A stretch of 64,000 bases of DNA, from assembly GCA_963692975.2 (NCBI GenBank), contig CAXMMR010000023.1, positions 62,001 to 126,000 of the forward strand. Direction: 5' to 3'. Position 1 is the stretch's first letter. The number at the start of each line of letters is the position of its first letter. This DNA comes from CAXMMR01 sp963692975 (GTDB taxonomy: Bacteria; Pseudomonadota; Alphaproteobacteria; Acetobacterales; Acetobacteraceae). The position numbers and the translations under genes are program-made. Below are positions 34,173 to 50,053 of the stretch, one piece after another. The notes beneath the pieces were generated by a model. That model was not told where the DNA came from, did not search any database, and saw only the letters and a program-made list of their open reading frames with translations.

Positions 34173-34217
34173 CGTCGTGTCTCCGTCGCCCGATACCCAG
34201 AAATCGGGGTGGGTTGA

Positions 34218-34694
34218 TTACCAGCGGTAGTGGCTGAACGCCTTGTTGGCCTCGGCCATGCGGTGCGTGTCCTCACGCTTCTTCACGGCCGTGCCACGGT
34301 TGTTCACCGCGTCCAGCAGCTCGTTGCTGAGGCGCTCCTCCATCGTGTGCTCGCCGCGCTTGCGCGCGCTGTCGATCAGCCAGCGGATCGCCAACGCTTG
34401 GCGACGCTCAGTGCGCACCTCGACCGGCACCTGGTAGGTGGCGCCACCGACGCGACGGCTACGCACCTCGACGGCCGGCTTCACGTTCTCCAGCGCCTCA
34501 TGGAACATCCGGATCGGGTCGGCCGCCGGGCCGCCGCGCTTGCGCATAGACTCGAACGCGCCATAGACGATGCCTTCGGCAGCGCTCTTCTTGCCGTCAT
34601 ACATCAGCGCGTTCATGAACCGCGTCAGCACCACGTCGCCGAACTTCGCGTCCGGCAGAATTTCGCGCTTGGTTGCGCGACGACGACGAGACAT
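34218..34694 (-). CDS. rpsG: 30S ribosomal protein S7
   Basis: A 158-residue protein that starts head assembly. MSRRRRATKREILPDAKFGD and VEVRSRRVGGATYQVPVEVR are diagnostic. In E. coli S7 represses the str operon. It follows rpsL by 12 bases; no fusA follows. Confidence 0.98.
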   Translation of the reverse strand: MSRRRRATKREILPDAKFGDVVLTRFMNALMYDGKKSAAEGIVYGAFESMRKRGGPAADPIRMFHEALENVKPAVEVRSRRVGGATYQVPVEVRTERRQALAIRWLIDSARKRGEHTMEERLSNELLDAVNNRGTAVKKREDTHRMAEANKAFSHYRW

Positions 34695-34706
34695 CCGTCG
34701 ATCTCC

Positions 34707-35078
34707 TTACTTGGGCCGCTTGGCGCCGTAGAGCGAACGGCGCTTGCGGCGCTTGGTGATGCCCTGTGTATCCAGCACGCCGCGCAGGATGTGATAGCGC
34801 ACGCCGGGAAGGTCCTTCACGCGGCCGCCACGGATCAGCACGACGCTGTGCTCCTGCAGGTTGTGGCCCTCGCCAGGAATGTAGCTCACCACCTCGTAGC
34901 CGTTGGTCAACCGCACCTTGGCGACCTTGCGCAGCGCCGAGTTCGGCTTCTTCGGCGTCGTCGTGTAGACGCGCGTGCAGACGCCGCGCTTCTGCGGGCA
35001 GCCCTGCAGCGCCGGCACCTTGTTGCGCTTGGCGGCCGGCTCGCGCCCGCTGGCGATTAGCTGGTTGATCGTCGGCAT
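34707..35078 (-). CDS. rpsL: 30S ribosomal protein S12
   Basis: A 123-residue decoding-centre protein. The streptomycin-linked lysines are of the sensitive type (TPKKPNSAL and RVKDLPGVRYH), and the aspartate after the second lysine is the RimO modification site. ATG 35078 begins PTINQLIASGREPA; the longer open frame upstream is not S12-like. A promoter lies about 220 bases upstream. Confidence 0.98.
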   Translation of the reverse strand: MPTINQLIASGREPAAKRNKVPALQGCPQKRGVCTRVYTTTPKKPNSALRKVAKVRLTNGYEVVSYIPGEGHNLQEHSVVLIRGGRVKDLPGVRYHILRGVLDTQGITKRRKRRSLYGAKRPK

Positions 35079-35297
35079 ACGCCCTCGTTCCCAGTCCAAA
35101 AATGCTTCGGCCGCCGCCTGCGCGCGTCGCACCGTTCCTGCAGCAAAAGCCACCAAGGCAGGGCGAACCCAGCCGGTGGGGCGATCCAGTCTTGACCGGC
35201 CTTGGCATCCCTCGACGGAGACGCGGCGCCGACCATGTCGGGTCACTGCAAACGAACGGCTAAACCACGCGAAAGACGAGGTAGGCCGAGGGCGCGG

Positions 35298-35326
35298 AAC
35301 CTACGTCCGGGTTAGGGGCAAGTCAA
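35298..35326 (-). promoter_or_regulatory. Sigma-70-type promoter for the str operon
   Basis: On the minus strand TTGACT (35326-35321) and TAGGTT (35303-35298) are separated by exactly 17 bases. It lies between rpoC and rpsL, giving a 5' leader of about 215 bases before rpsL. The leader could hold an r-protein binding site. Confidence 0.65.
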
Positions 35327-35342
35327 CTCGAAGTTATGAAGG

Positions 35343-35484
35343 TGAGAGGCTCTGCCTCTCGACTCCGTCACGCGCCCGCGTGCCTTCGCACGACGAAGCC
35401 CGCGGCCCCAAACCCCATTCTTACAAGTGGATTTTAAAGGCTCCGCCTTTCATCGGGTCCAGGGGCGACGCCCCTGGCCTTCCT
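35343..35484 (-). repeat. A-like and B modules after rpoC
   Basis: 35343-35417 holds GAGAGGCTCTGCCTCTC and a CGGGGCC-type hairpin; 35427-35484 is module B (AAAGGCTCCGCCTTT and CCAGGGGCGACGCCCCTGG). The two modules sit between the rpoC stop and the rpsL promoter. The 407-bp rpoC-rpsL gap holds nothing else apart from that promoter and leader. Confidence 0.88.
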
Positions 35485-35485
35485 T

Positions 35486-39684
<4,199 letters not shown>

Positions 39685-39711
39685 GCGAACACCCTGTTAG
39701 GGTTAAGCGAG

Positions 39712-39917
39712 AAAGGCGAGGGCTCTGCCCTCGACCCGCTGGGGCCTGAGGCCCCAGACCCGCATCCGTTAAGGCTAACGACGCCCGTCTTTAGATGGCG
39801 AAACCATTCAATACCGTCTCTCACGGCCAACGACCGTTGGCATACGAAACGATCAATAAACGGATTTTAAAGGCTTCGCCTTTAATGGGGTCCAGGGGCA
39901 AAGCCCCTGGCCTTCCT
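39712..39917 (-). repeat. Composite A-spacer-B repeat between rpoB and rpoC
   Basis: Module A (39712-39767; GAGGGCTCTGCCCTC, TGGGGCCTGAGGCCCCA), a 94-base spacer with TGGCGAAACCATTCAA, and module B (39861-39917; AAAGGCTTCGCCTTT, CCAGGGGCAAAGCCCCTGG). It fills the gap between two genes that are normally close and co-transcribed. Confidence 0.9.
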
Positions 39918-39921
39918 TGTC

Positions 39922-44094
<4,173 letters not shown>

Positions 44095-44209
44095 CGTGCT
44101 TCTGCCCCGTCCCATCGATCCCCGTCGCGGTCATCGCGCCAAGGTAACCCATCCCTCGCCTCATCCACGCGGCCGCACCGTCATGCGCCACGCGCCAAGA
44201 GACGCATCA

Positions 44210-44238
44210 GGGGCGGCGATCAGACCGATCGCCGCCCC
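44210..44238 (-). promoter_or_regulatory. Strong stem-loop between rplL and rpoB
   Basis: A perfect 12-bp stem, GGGGCGGCGATC with GATCGCCGCCCC, around a five-base loop. Along the operon it has no T-run after it, so it is not a standard terminator. The position matches the rplL-rpoB attenuator/RNase III processing region of E. coli, which sets the ratio of ribosomal protein to polymerase; the same role here is inference. Confidence 0.65.
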
Positions 44239-44277
44239 CTTTTCGCTCAGACTCTGCGCGGTTCGCAGATCGGCTGA

Positions 44278-44655
44278 CTACTTGACCTCGACGCCAGCGC
44301 CCTGATCCTCGAGCTGCTTCCTGATCTTCGCCGCCTCGTCCTTGTTCACACCTTCCTTCACCGTCTTGGGCGCGCCCTCGACGAGGTCCTTGGCCTCCTT
44401 GAGGCCGAGGCCGGTGATGGTGCGGATTTCCTTGATCACGTTGATCTTCTTTTCGCCGGCCTTGGCGAGGATCACGGTGAACTCAGTCTGCTCCTCGACG
44501 GGCGCCGCAACCGCGCCGCCGCCCGCAGGTGCCGCGGCGGCAACCGGCGCGGCGGCAGAGACGCCCCACTTCTCCTCGAGCATCTTGCTGAGCTCGGCCG
44601 CCTCAAGGACGGTAAGGGTGGAGAGCTCGTCGACAATTTTAGTAAGATCAGCCAT
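44278..44655 (-). CDS. rplL: 50S ribosomal protein L7/L12
   Basis: A 125-residue stalk protein, present in several copies on L10. The N-terminal dimer domain (LTKIVDELSTLTVLEAAELS), Ala/Gly/Pro hinge and C-terminal domain (GLGLKEAKDLVEGAPKTVKE) are in order. It follows rplJ by 86 bases. Confidence 0.98.
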   Translation of the reverse strand: MADLTKIVDELSTLTVLEAAELSKMLEEKWGVSAAAPVAAAAPAGGGAVAAPVEEQTEFTVILAKAGEKKINVIKEIRTITGLGLKEAKDLVEGAPKTVKEGVNKDEAAKIRKQLEDQGAGVEVK

Positions 44656-44741
44656 GAAATGTCTCTCTCAAATTAGACTGTAAACAGTTCCCCGCAAGAG
44701 CAAATTCTCCTGCGATGCCGGTGAGGCGCGCTATCGTGGTG

Positions 44742-45275
44742 TCAGGCGGCGTCAGCTGTCTCCGCCTCGTCCCGCTTCGCATAGGCCCCGAAGACCCGCG
44801 CCAGCTGGCCGGCCGGCGCCTGCAACACACCCGCGATCCGCGTTGCCGGCGCCTGTATCAGGCCCAGCAGCTTGGCGCGCAGCGCATCCAGCGACGGCAG
44901 TTCGGCGAGCGCCCTGATCCCATCCGCATTCAGCGTCTGGGTTCCGAGCGCGCCGCCGATCAGCACCAGTCGGTCGTTGGTCTTGGCGAACTCGACGGCC
45001 ACCTTCGCCACCGCGACCGGGTCGTGCGCCCAAGCGAGCGCCGTCGGTCCCTTCAGCAAGGGTGCAATGCCGTCGAACTGGGTCCCATCGAGGGCGAGAA
45101 CGGCCAGCCGGTTCTTCGCGACTTTGAAGTTCGCTCCTGCCGCCCGCATCCGTCTGCGCAGATCCGTCACCTCGGCCACCGTCAACCCGTTATTTTGGGT
45201 GACGACGACCATGGACGTCTCGGCGAAAACGGCGGCGAGCAACGAGACGAACTCTCGCTTCTCCGTACGGTCCAA
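44742..45275 (-). CDS. rplJ: 50S ribosomal protein L10
   Basis: A 177-residue stalk-base protein. TTG 45275 is the start because the protein then begins LDRTEKREFVSLLAAVFAET, the normal L10 N-terminus, and GGAGACGGGG lies just upstream; GTG/ATG choices further upstream have no homology. The C-terminal helix that binds L7/L12 is present. L10 commonly represses its own mRNA through the leader. Confidence 0.95.
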   Translation of the reverse strand: MDRTEKREFVSLLAAVFAETSMVVVTQNNGLTVAEVTDLRRRMRAAGANFKVAKNRLAVLALDGTQFDGIAPLLKGPTALAWAHDPVAVAKVAVEFAKTNDRLVLIGGALGTQTLNADGIRALAELPSLDALRAKLLGLIQAPATRIAGVLQAPAGQLARVFGAYAKRDEAETADAA

Positions 45276-45571
45276 ACCCCGTCTCCATGTTCGGCCAACG
45301 AAGCATCGCCCCGCCAGCCAGTTGCCCATGGGCCGACGCGTCGCCGCGCCAACCCGGCTCGCCCGTCCTGAAGGAACCGCCACAATCCATCGGAGCAAGC
45401 CCCGAAAAACCTTGGCACCCCATCTCCCACGCGCAGGGCCGAGCCCTCTTAGCGTTCCGTAGCTGGAACGACGTGCGGTCTTGGACAGGTTCGGAGAAGC
45501 CGCAGCCTCCCCTGCCCGCATCGCCCGCAGGCGACGCGTATCTCTCTAAGCCGCGTCCATCATTGCGCCGA
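45276..45571 (-). other. rplA-rplJ intergenic leader, possible L10 autoregulatory region
   Basis: A 296-bp gap without a convincing gene, much longer than other gaps in this block. In many bacteria the L10-L12 complex binds such a leader. No clear promoter hexamers were found by eye, and I could not fold it reliably, so this is based on position only. Confidence 0.4.
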
Positions 45572-46267
45572 TCAAACCGCGCCGACCGTCGCGACGTCCA
45601 CCCGCACGCCCGGCCCCATCGTCGAGCTGAGCGCCACCTTCTGCAGGTAGGTGCCCTTCGCCCCCACCGGCTTGGCCTTCTGGATGGCGTCGATCAGCGC
45701 GCGAATGTTCTCCACGAGCTTGTCCTCGCCGAAGCTCGCCTTGCCGACGCCGGCATGGATGATGCCCGCCTTTTCGGCGCGAAACTCGACCTGCCCCGCC
45801 TTGGCCGCCGCGATCGCGCCTTTGACGTCCATCGTCACCGTGCCGAGCTTGGGGTTCGGCATCAGCCCGCGCGGCCCCAGGATCTTACCGAGCCGACCGA
45901 CCAGCGCCATCATGTCCGGCGTCGCGATGCAGCGGTCGAAGCCGATCTCACCCGCCTGCACCCGCTCGGCCAGGTCGTCGGCGCCGACCACGTCCGCGCC
46001 CGCCGCCTGCGCCTCGGCTGCCTTCGGCCCGCGCGCGAACACGCCGATGCGCAGCGTCTTGCCGGTGCCGTTCGGCAGGCTGATCAGGCCGCGCACCATC
46101 TGGTCAGCATGCCTCGGGTCGATGCCGAGGTTCATCGACACCTCGACGGTCTCGTCGAACTTCGCCCGGGCATTGCCCTTGACGAGCTTTACCGCCTCGT
46201 CGAGCGCATAGAGCTTGGCCCGGTCCACGCTCGCCGCGGCCGCGGCATGACGCTTGTTATGTGCCAC
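45572..46267 (-). CDS. rplA: 50S ribosomal protein L1
   Basis: A 231-residue L1-stalk protein; in E. coli the repressor of the L11-L1 operon. YALDEAVKLVKGNARAKFDE, VGRLGKILGPRGLMPNPKLG and the C-terminal YLQKVALSSTMGPGVRVD are diagnostic. It starts three bases after the rplK stop. Confidence 0.98.
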   Translation of the reverse strand: MAHNKRHAAAAASVDRAKLYALDEAVKLVKGNARAKFDETVEVSMNLGIDPRHADQMVRGLISLPNGTGKTLRIGVFARGPKAAEAQAAGADVVGADDLAERVQAGEIGFDRCIATPDMMALVGRLGKILGPRGLMPNPKLGTVTMDVKGAIAAAKAGQVEFRAEKAGIIHAGVGKASFGEDKLVENIRALIDAIQKAKPVGAKGTYLQKVALSSTMGPGVRVDVATVGAV

Positions 46268-46270
46268 CGC

Positions 46271-46705
46271 TCAGCCCTCCACCACCGACAGGCCCATCGA
46301 GCGCGCCGACCCGGCGAGCATCCGCACCGCCCCGTCGACGTCGTTCGCGTTCATGTCCTTCATCTTCGTCTCGGCGATCTCGCGCAGCTGCGCCATCGTC
46401 ACCCGACCGACCGTCGCGCCCTTGCCCGGCGTCGTGCTGCCGGCGGTCACGCCGGCGGCGCGCTTGAGAAAGTAGGTGTTCGGCGGCGTCTTGGTGATGA
46501 AGGTGAAGGTGCGGTCGGCGAACGCGGTGATGACCACCGGCGTCGGCGTGCCGACCTCCATCTGCGCCGTCACCGCGTTGAACTCCTTGCAGAAGTTCAT
46601 AATGTTGAGGCCGCGCTGACCAAGCGCCGGCCCCACCGGCGGCGACGGGTTGGCCTTGCCGGCCGGTATCTGCAACTTTATGTAGCCGACGATCTTCTTG
46701 GCCAT
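46271..46705 (-). CDS. rplK: 50S ribosomal protein L11
   Basis: A 144-residue protein of the GTPase-associated centre. The N-terminal LQIPAGKANPSPPVGPALGQ and NIMNFCKEFNAVT regions, bound by thiostrepton, are typical. It is the first gene of the whole block: secE and nusG, usually just upstream, are replaced by a promoter, a repeat and an unrelated gene. Confidence 0.98.
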   Translation of the reverse strand: MAKKIVGYIKLQIPAGKANPSPPVGPALGQRGLNIMNFCKEFNAVTAQMEVGTPTPVVITAFADRTFTFITKTPPNTYFLKRAAGVTAGSTTPGKGATVGRVTMAQLREIAETKMKDMNANDVDGAVRMLAGSARSMGLSVVEG

Positions 46706-46813
46706 AAGCCCGAGCGCTCCGTTCGCCTGGGACCGCGGTGCATGCGACGCCCGACCGCCTCGGCATCATGCCAAGCCAGACTGGGAATCTCCCGCGTTCC
46801 GATTGAGCGGCGG

Positions 46814-46842
46814 CAGTTACACCTCGTGCGGGGGTGCGTCAA
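46814..46842 (-). promoter_or_regulatory. Sigma-70-type promoter for the rplK operon
   Basis: On the minus strand TTGACG (46842-46837) and TAACTG (46819-46814) are 17 bases apart. It lies about 110 bases before rplK. The 375-bp gap upstream otherwise holds only repeats. Confidence 0.65.
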
Positions 46843-46860
46843 TCGAGAAAGTCAAGGAAA

Positions 46861-47082
46861 AAGGCCAGGGGCTTTGCCCCTGGACCCCATTAAAGGCGAA
46901 GCCTTTAAAATCCATTCGTGACTCCCGCCGAGGTCTTTCGCCGTCCGAGACAAGCATTGGATGGCTTCGCCAAGCAAGAAGGCGCCCGATCGGCTCCACA
47001 AGAGGGCGCCCGATCGGCTCCAAGTGAATGGGGTCTGGGGCCTCGGGCCCCAGCGGTGTCCAGAGGCAGAGCCTCTGGTCTT
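46861..47082 (-). repeat. Composite B-spacer-A repeat, reversed
   Basis: Module B read on the minus strand (46861-46916; CCAGGGGCTTTGCCCCTGG, AAAGGCGAAGCCTTT), a spacer with ATGGCTTCGCCAAGC and a short direct repeat (GGCGCCCGATCGGCTCC twice, 46981 and 47004), then module A (47027-47082; TGGGGCCTCGGGCCCCA, CCAGAGGCAGAGCCTCTGG). It separates rplK from the YVTN gene. Confidence 0.88.
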
Positions 47083-48034
47083 ACTTCTCGCTCACCGTCT
47101 GCGGCAACGCATCATGCGTGTTCATCCATATCCCGTGCGGTGACCGCCCGACGGTGATCCGCTCCTCCGCTCCTGTGGCCGGGTCGATCACCGCCACCGC
47201 CTGGCCCCAGCGCAGCGTCGCCCAGATCTTGCCGTCGGGCGCGAAGTCCATGTCGTCGGGCCCGTTCGCCACATGCAGCGTCCGCAGCACCGCGAGCGTG
47301 TTCGGGTCGAGCACCGAGATCGTCCCCTCCACCCGGTTGGTCGCATACAGCGCCCGGCCGTCATGGCTGAGGAACATGACGTGCGCGCCGCGTCCGGTCG
47401 GGATCGTGCGGATGACATGGCCGTCCTTCGGGTCCACCTGCACGAAGTGGTTCTCGCCCATGATGCCCACCAACAGGGTGCCGGCGTGCCACAGCACGCC
47501 GGCCGGGGTGCGCCCGATCTTCACGTTCCACACGACGCGGCCGCTCGCGGTGTCGATCGCGATGAGGCGGTCGCTGCTCTGCAGGCTGACGAACACCGTG
47601 GCGCTGTCCGGCGCGTAGTTGATGTGGCTCGGCAGCGACGCCGCCGGCACCCGATGCAGCAGCTGCAGGCTGTTCGCGTCGTAGATGTCGATCTGGTTGC
47701 GCGCCAGCCCCGCCACCGTCAGCGTCCGCCCGTCCGGACTATAGACGAGCTGATACGGGTCGCTGATCGTCACCTGCCGCTGCACCGCGCCGGTCTCCGG
47801 GTCGAGAAAGAACAGCGCGTTGCCCGTGGTGTCGCCGATCACCAGCGAGCGATGGTCGGGGCTGAGCGCCATGTGGTGCGGCTCACGCAGCATCGGGATG
47901 CGCTTGACCTCCTGGCGCGTGTCGAGGTCCAGCACGCTGACCGACGCGTCGTTGCTGTTGATGACGAAGGCCAGGTGCGAGGCAAAGGCCGGCGTGGCAG
48001 CTAGTAAGGCAGCGGCGATAAGCAGGCGGAGCAT
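47081..48034 (-). CDS. Secreted YVTN-type beta-propeller protein
   Basis: A 317-residue protein with a signal peptide (LLIAAALLAATPAFA) and repeated blades of about 40 residues, each with a pattern like VSVLDLDTRQEVKRIP, DPETGAVQRQV or ISVLDPNTLAVLRTL. These YncE/YVTN proteins fold as periplasmic beta-propellers; their ligands vary. ATG 48034 follows GAGGA and gives the signal peptide; the longer frame runs into repeats. It is downstream of the repeats at 48094 and appears monocistronic. Confidence 0.86.
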   Translation of the reverse strand: MLRLLIAAALLAATPAFASHLAFVINSNDASVSVLDLDTRQEVKRIPMLREPHHMALSPDHRSLVIGDTTGNALFFLDPETGAVQRQVTISDPYQLVYSPDGRTLTVAGLARNQIDIYDANSLQLLHRVPAASLPSHINYAPDSATVFVSLQSSDRLIAIDTASGRVVWNVKIGRTPAGVLWHAGTLLVGIMGENHFVQVDPKDGHVIRTIPTGRGAHVMFLSHDGRALYATNRVEGTISVLDPNTLAVLRTLHVANGPDDMDFAPDGKIWATLRWGQAVAVIDPATGAEERITVGRSPHGIWMNTHDALPQTVSEK

Positions 48035-48093
48035 GGACGATCCTCGAAGCTTCAAGCGTGACATAGCATGAAGAACGATCGCTAATGAGAAGA

Positions 48094-48189
48094 AAGGCCA
48101 AGGCTTTGCCTTTGGACGGCTAACCTTGCGAACGGATTTTAAAGGCTCCGCCTTTAATGGGGTCCAGGGGCAAAGCCCCTGGCCTTCCT
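48094..48189 (+). repeat. A-like half and module B between YVTN and coq9 genes
   Basis: GGCCAAGGCTTTGCCTTTGG (48096-48115) and module B (AAAGGCTCCGCCTTT, CCAGGGGCAAAGCCCCTGG). It sits between two minus-strand genes, reaching the coq9 stop. Confidence 0.86.
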
Positions 48190-48773
48190 CACTGCCGCGC
48201 GCCAAATCCCCGCACTCTGCGGCTCAGCTTGGTCAGCCGCCCGACCCCGGCGAGCCGCCGATCCAGGAACGCCAGCGTCGCCAACCCGTCCATGTCGTCC
48301 TGCAGGAAGAACAGCAGCGTGGTCGCATAGACCGAGGCCAGGATTGCCCGCTTGGTGTACCAGCTCGCATCGACGGAGGTGTCGCCGGCGGCGAACCACA
48401 TCGTGTCCACCGTGCGCGCGGTGATCCGCCCGGTCAGCGCCGCCTGGCTCGGCCGCGCCAGCAGCCCCATTGCGCGGCGCAGCGCGTCCCGATGCGGCCG
48501 CACCTGCTCCAGGCGGAGCGCGACGATGGCCCGGACGCGTTCGGACACGCGCAGCCCGGCGATGTCCATCGCGTTCGCCTCGGCCTCCATCCGCCGGTCC
48601 GCCAGGTCCGCCCAGCACTCCACCATGTCCGCCCCGTCGGCGAAGAGCAGGTCGGCGTCTGGCCCGGCCGCCTCGAGCAGCGCCGCCACCGTCCAGCCGA
48701 GCCTTGGGACCACCGGCAGCACCGCGTCGATCGCTGCGTCGCGCTCCGGCAGGCGTTCCGGCGGCTCGATCAC
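48189..48773 (-). CDS. coq9: COQ9 family protein
   Basis: A 194-residue protein. RDAAIDAVLPVVPRLGWT and DTSVDASWYTKRAILASVYA match the alphaproteobacterial COQ9 family (also described as rpsU-divergently transcribed protein, TIGR02396). Mitochondrial COQ9 binds lipid and assists Coq7 in ubiquinone synthesis; the bacterial role is inferred. GTG 48773 overlaps the def stop by four bases (GTGA), so translation is coupled. rpsU is divergent from this def-coq9 pair, matching the family's known context. Confidence 0.88.
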   Translation of the reverse strand: MIEPPERLPERDAAIDAVLPVVPRLGWTVAALLEAAGPDADLLFADGADMVECWADLADRRMEAEANAMDIAGLRVSERVRAIVALRLEQVRPHRDALRRAMGLLARPSQAALTGRITARTVDTMWFAAGDTSVDASWYTKRAILASVYATTLLFFLQDDMDGLATLAFLDRRLAGVGRLTKLSRRVRGFGARQ

Positions 48774-49327
48774 GCTGGGTCCTCGTCATCTGTCGTGTCT
48801 TCAGAGGTCACCGGCGGGTGGCGCGCCATCTCCTCGGCGAAGCCGAACAGGCTGAAGTCGATGATGCGCATGGGGTAGAGGATCCCGTCGAGGTGATCGT
48901 ATTCGTGCTGCACCACATTGGCGTGCATGCCGCCCACAACACCCCCGACCGGATTGCCGTCGCAATCAACCCCGGCGTAGCGCACCTGCTCGAACCGGGG
49001 CACCGCGCCGCGCAGCCCCGGGATCGACAGGCATCCCTCCCAGCGCAGCACGTCCGCCTCGCCAATGCCCTCGATCACCGGGTTGATCACCACGCCCGCG
49101 CTCGGCGTCTCGCCCGGCGAGGCGCGCTCGGCCGGCACCCGGAACACGAACAGCCGCAACGGGACATGCACCTGCGGCGCCGCAAGCCCGATGCCTGGCG
49201 CGTCGTCCATCGTCTCGATCATGTCGGCGACCAGCCGGCGGATCTCGGCCGCACCGGGGTCCGCGACCGGTTGCGCCGGCTGGATCAGCACCGGATGGCC
49301 CATGCGGGCGATCTTCAGGATGGCCAT
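48770..49327 (-). CDS. def: Peptide deformylase
   Basis: A 185-residue metalloenzyme that removes the formyl group from new proteins. All three motifs are seen: GIGLAAPQ, EGCLS and HEYDHLDG, whose Cys and two His bind the metal. ATG 49327 (MAILKIARMGHPVLI) is the usual start; the upstream open frame is not conserved. It precedes coq9; def is more often beside fmt, so this neighbourhood is unusual. Confidence 0.96.
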   Translation of the reverse strand: MAILKIARMGHPVLIQPAQPVADPGAAEIRRLVADMIETMDDAPGIGLAAPQVHVPLRLFVFRVPAERASPGETPSAGVVINPVIEGIGEADVLRWEGCLSIPGLRGAVPRFEQVRYAGVDCDGNPVGGVVGGMHANVVQHEYDHLDGILYPMRIIDFSLFGFAEEMARHPPVTSEDTTDDEDPA

Positions 49328-49456
49328 GATGGGGACCGGAAAGGGCTTGGGTTGGCGCGCGCGGCATGATATAGGCCCGGCCTTCGCGGCGAAAGCCGGC
49401 CGTAACGCCGTGTCCGCCGCCGTCCTCAACCACTCGTCCAAGGAGTTTGGCTCCCA

Positions 49457-49660
49457 GTGCAGGTTCTCGTTCGCGACAACAATGTCGACCAGGCCCTCAA
49501 GGCGCTCAAGAAGAAGATGCAGCGCGAGGGCGTGTTCCGCGAGATGAAGCTGCGCCGGCACTATGAGAAGCCGTCCGAGCGCCGCGCCCGCGAGGCGGCC
49601 GAAGCCGTTCGCCGGGCCCGCAAAATGGAGCGCAAGCGGCTGGAGCGCGAGGGCTTCTAA
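49457..49660 (+). CDS. rpsU: 30S ribosomal protein S21
   Basis: A 67-residue basic protein. VLVRDNNVDQALKALKKKMQ and REMKLRRHYEKPSERRARE are diagnostic. GTG 49457 with AAGGAG 12 bases upstream is the start. It is divergent from def-coq9 and followed by a terminator. Confidence 0.96.
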   Translation: MQVLVRDNNVDQALKALKKKMQREGVFREMKLRRHYEKPSERRAREAAEAVRRARKMERKRLEREGF

Positions 49661-49684
49661 CCTCGCTGCCCAATCGATCCGATC

Positions 49685-49718
49685 AAGGCGCCCGGCTGGC
49701 CCGCGGCGCCTTTTTCTT
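49685..49718 (+). terminator. Rho-independent terminator after rpsU
   Basis: AAGGCGCC and GGCGCCTT pair around a 12-base loop, and the stem runs into TTTTTCTT. It lies 24 bases after the rpsU stop, the clearest intrinsic terminator in the window. Confidence 0.88.
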
Positions 49719-49735
49719 GTGTGGTGCTCTGAAGC

Positions 49736-49936
49736 AAGGCCAGGGCTCTGCCCTGGACCCGCTGGGGCCGTGAGGCCCCAGATCCCTGTCGTAATGGGGT
49801 CTACAAGGCCCTTTCCTGCTTGCACAAGCTGTTCACCCGCTCTCCCACAGCACCGACCTCGCCTGCAGAAGATGAACGATAAACGGATTTCAAAGGCTCC
49901 GCCTTTGATGGGGTCAAGGGGGCAAAGCCCCCTGCC
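49736..49936 (+). repeat. Composite A-spacer-B repeat after rpsU
   Basis: Module A (49736-49785), a 96-base spacer and module B (49882-49936; AAAGGCTCCGCCTTT, AAGGGGGCAAAGCCCCCT). With the terminator it occupies most of the 393-bp gap to the glycosyltransferase; the rest (49940-50053) holds no recognisable gene or promoter. Confidence 0.88.
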
Positions 49937-50053
49937 TACCTAGCTCTCTTATTTGACCCGTCCGCCGATCATCATACGCGCCACATCCATGCCGTACATC
50001 TGCCGTGATCGTGCGTTGTCTTCTCAGGCAGCAAACAGGAGCCGTGCCCTCAG

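Noticed and set aside
44210..44245. Terminator for a plus-strand gene
   Set aside because: It has a T-run on the plus strand, but there is no plus-strand gene before it.
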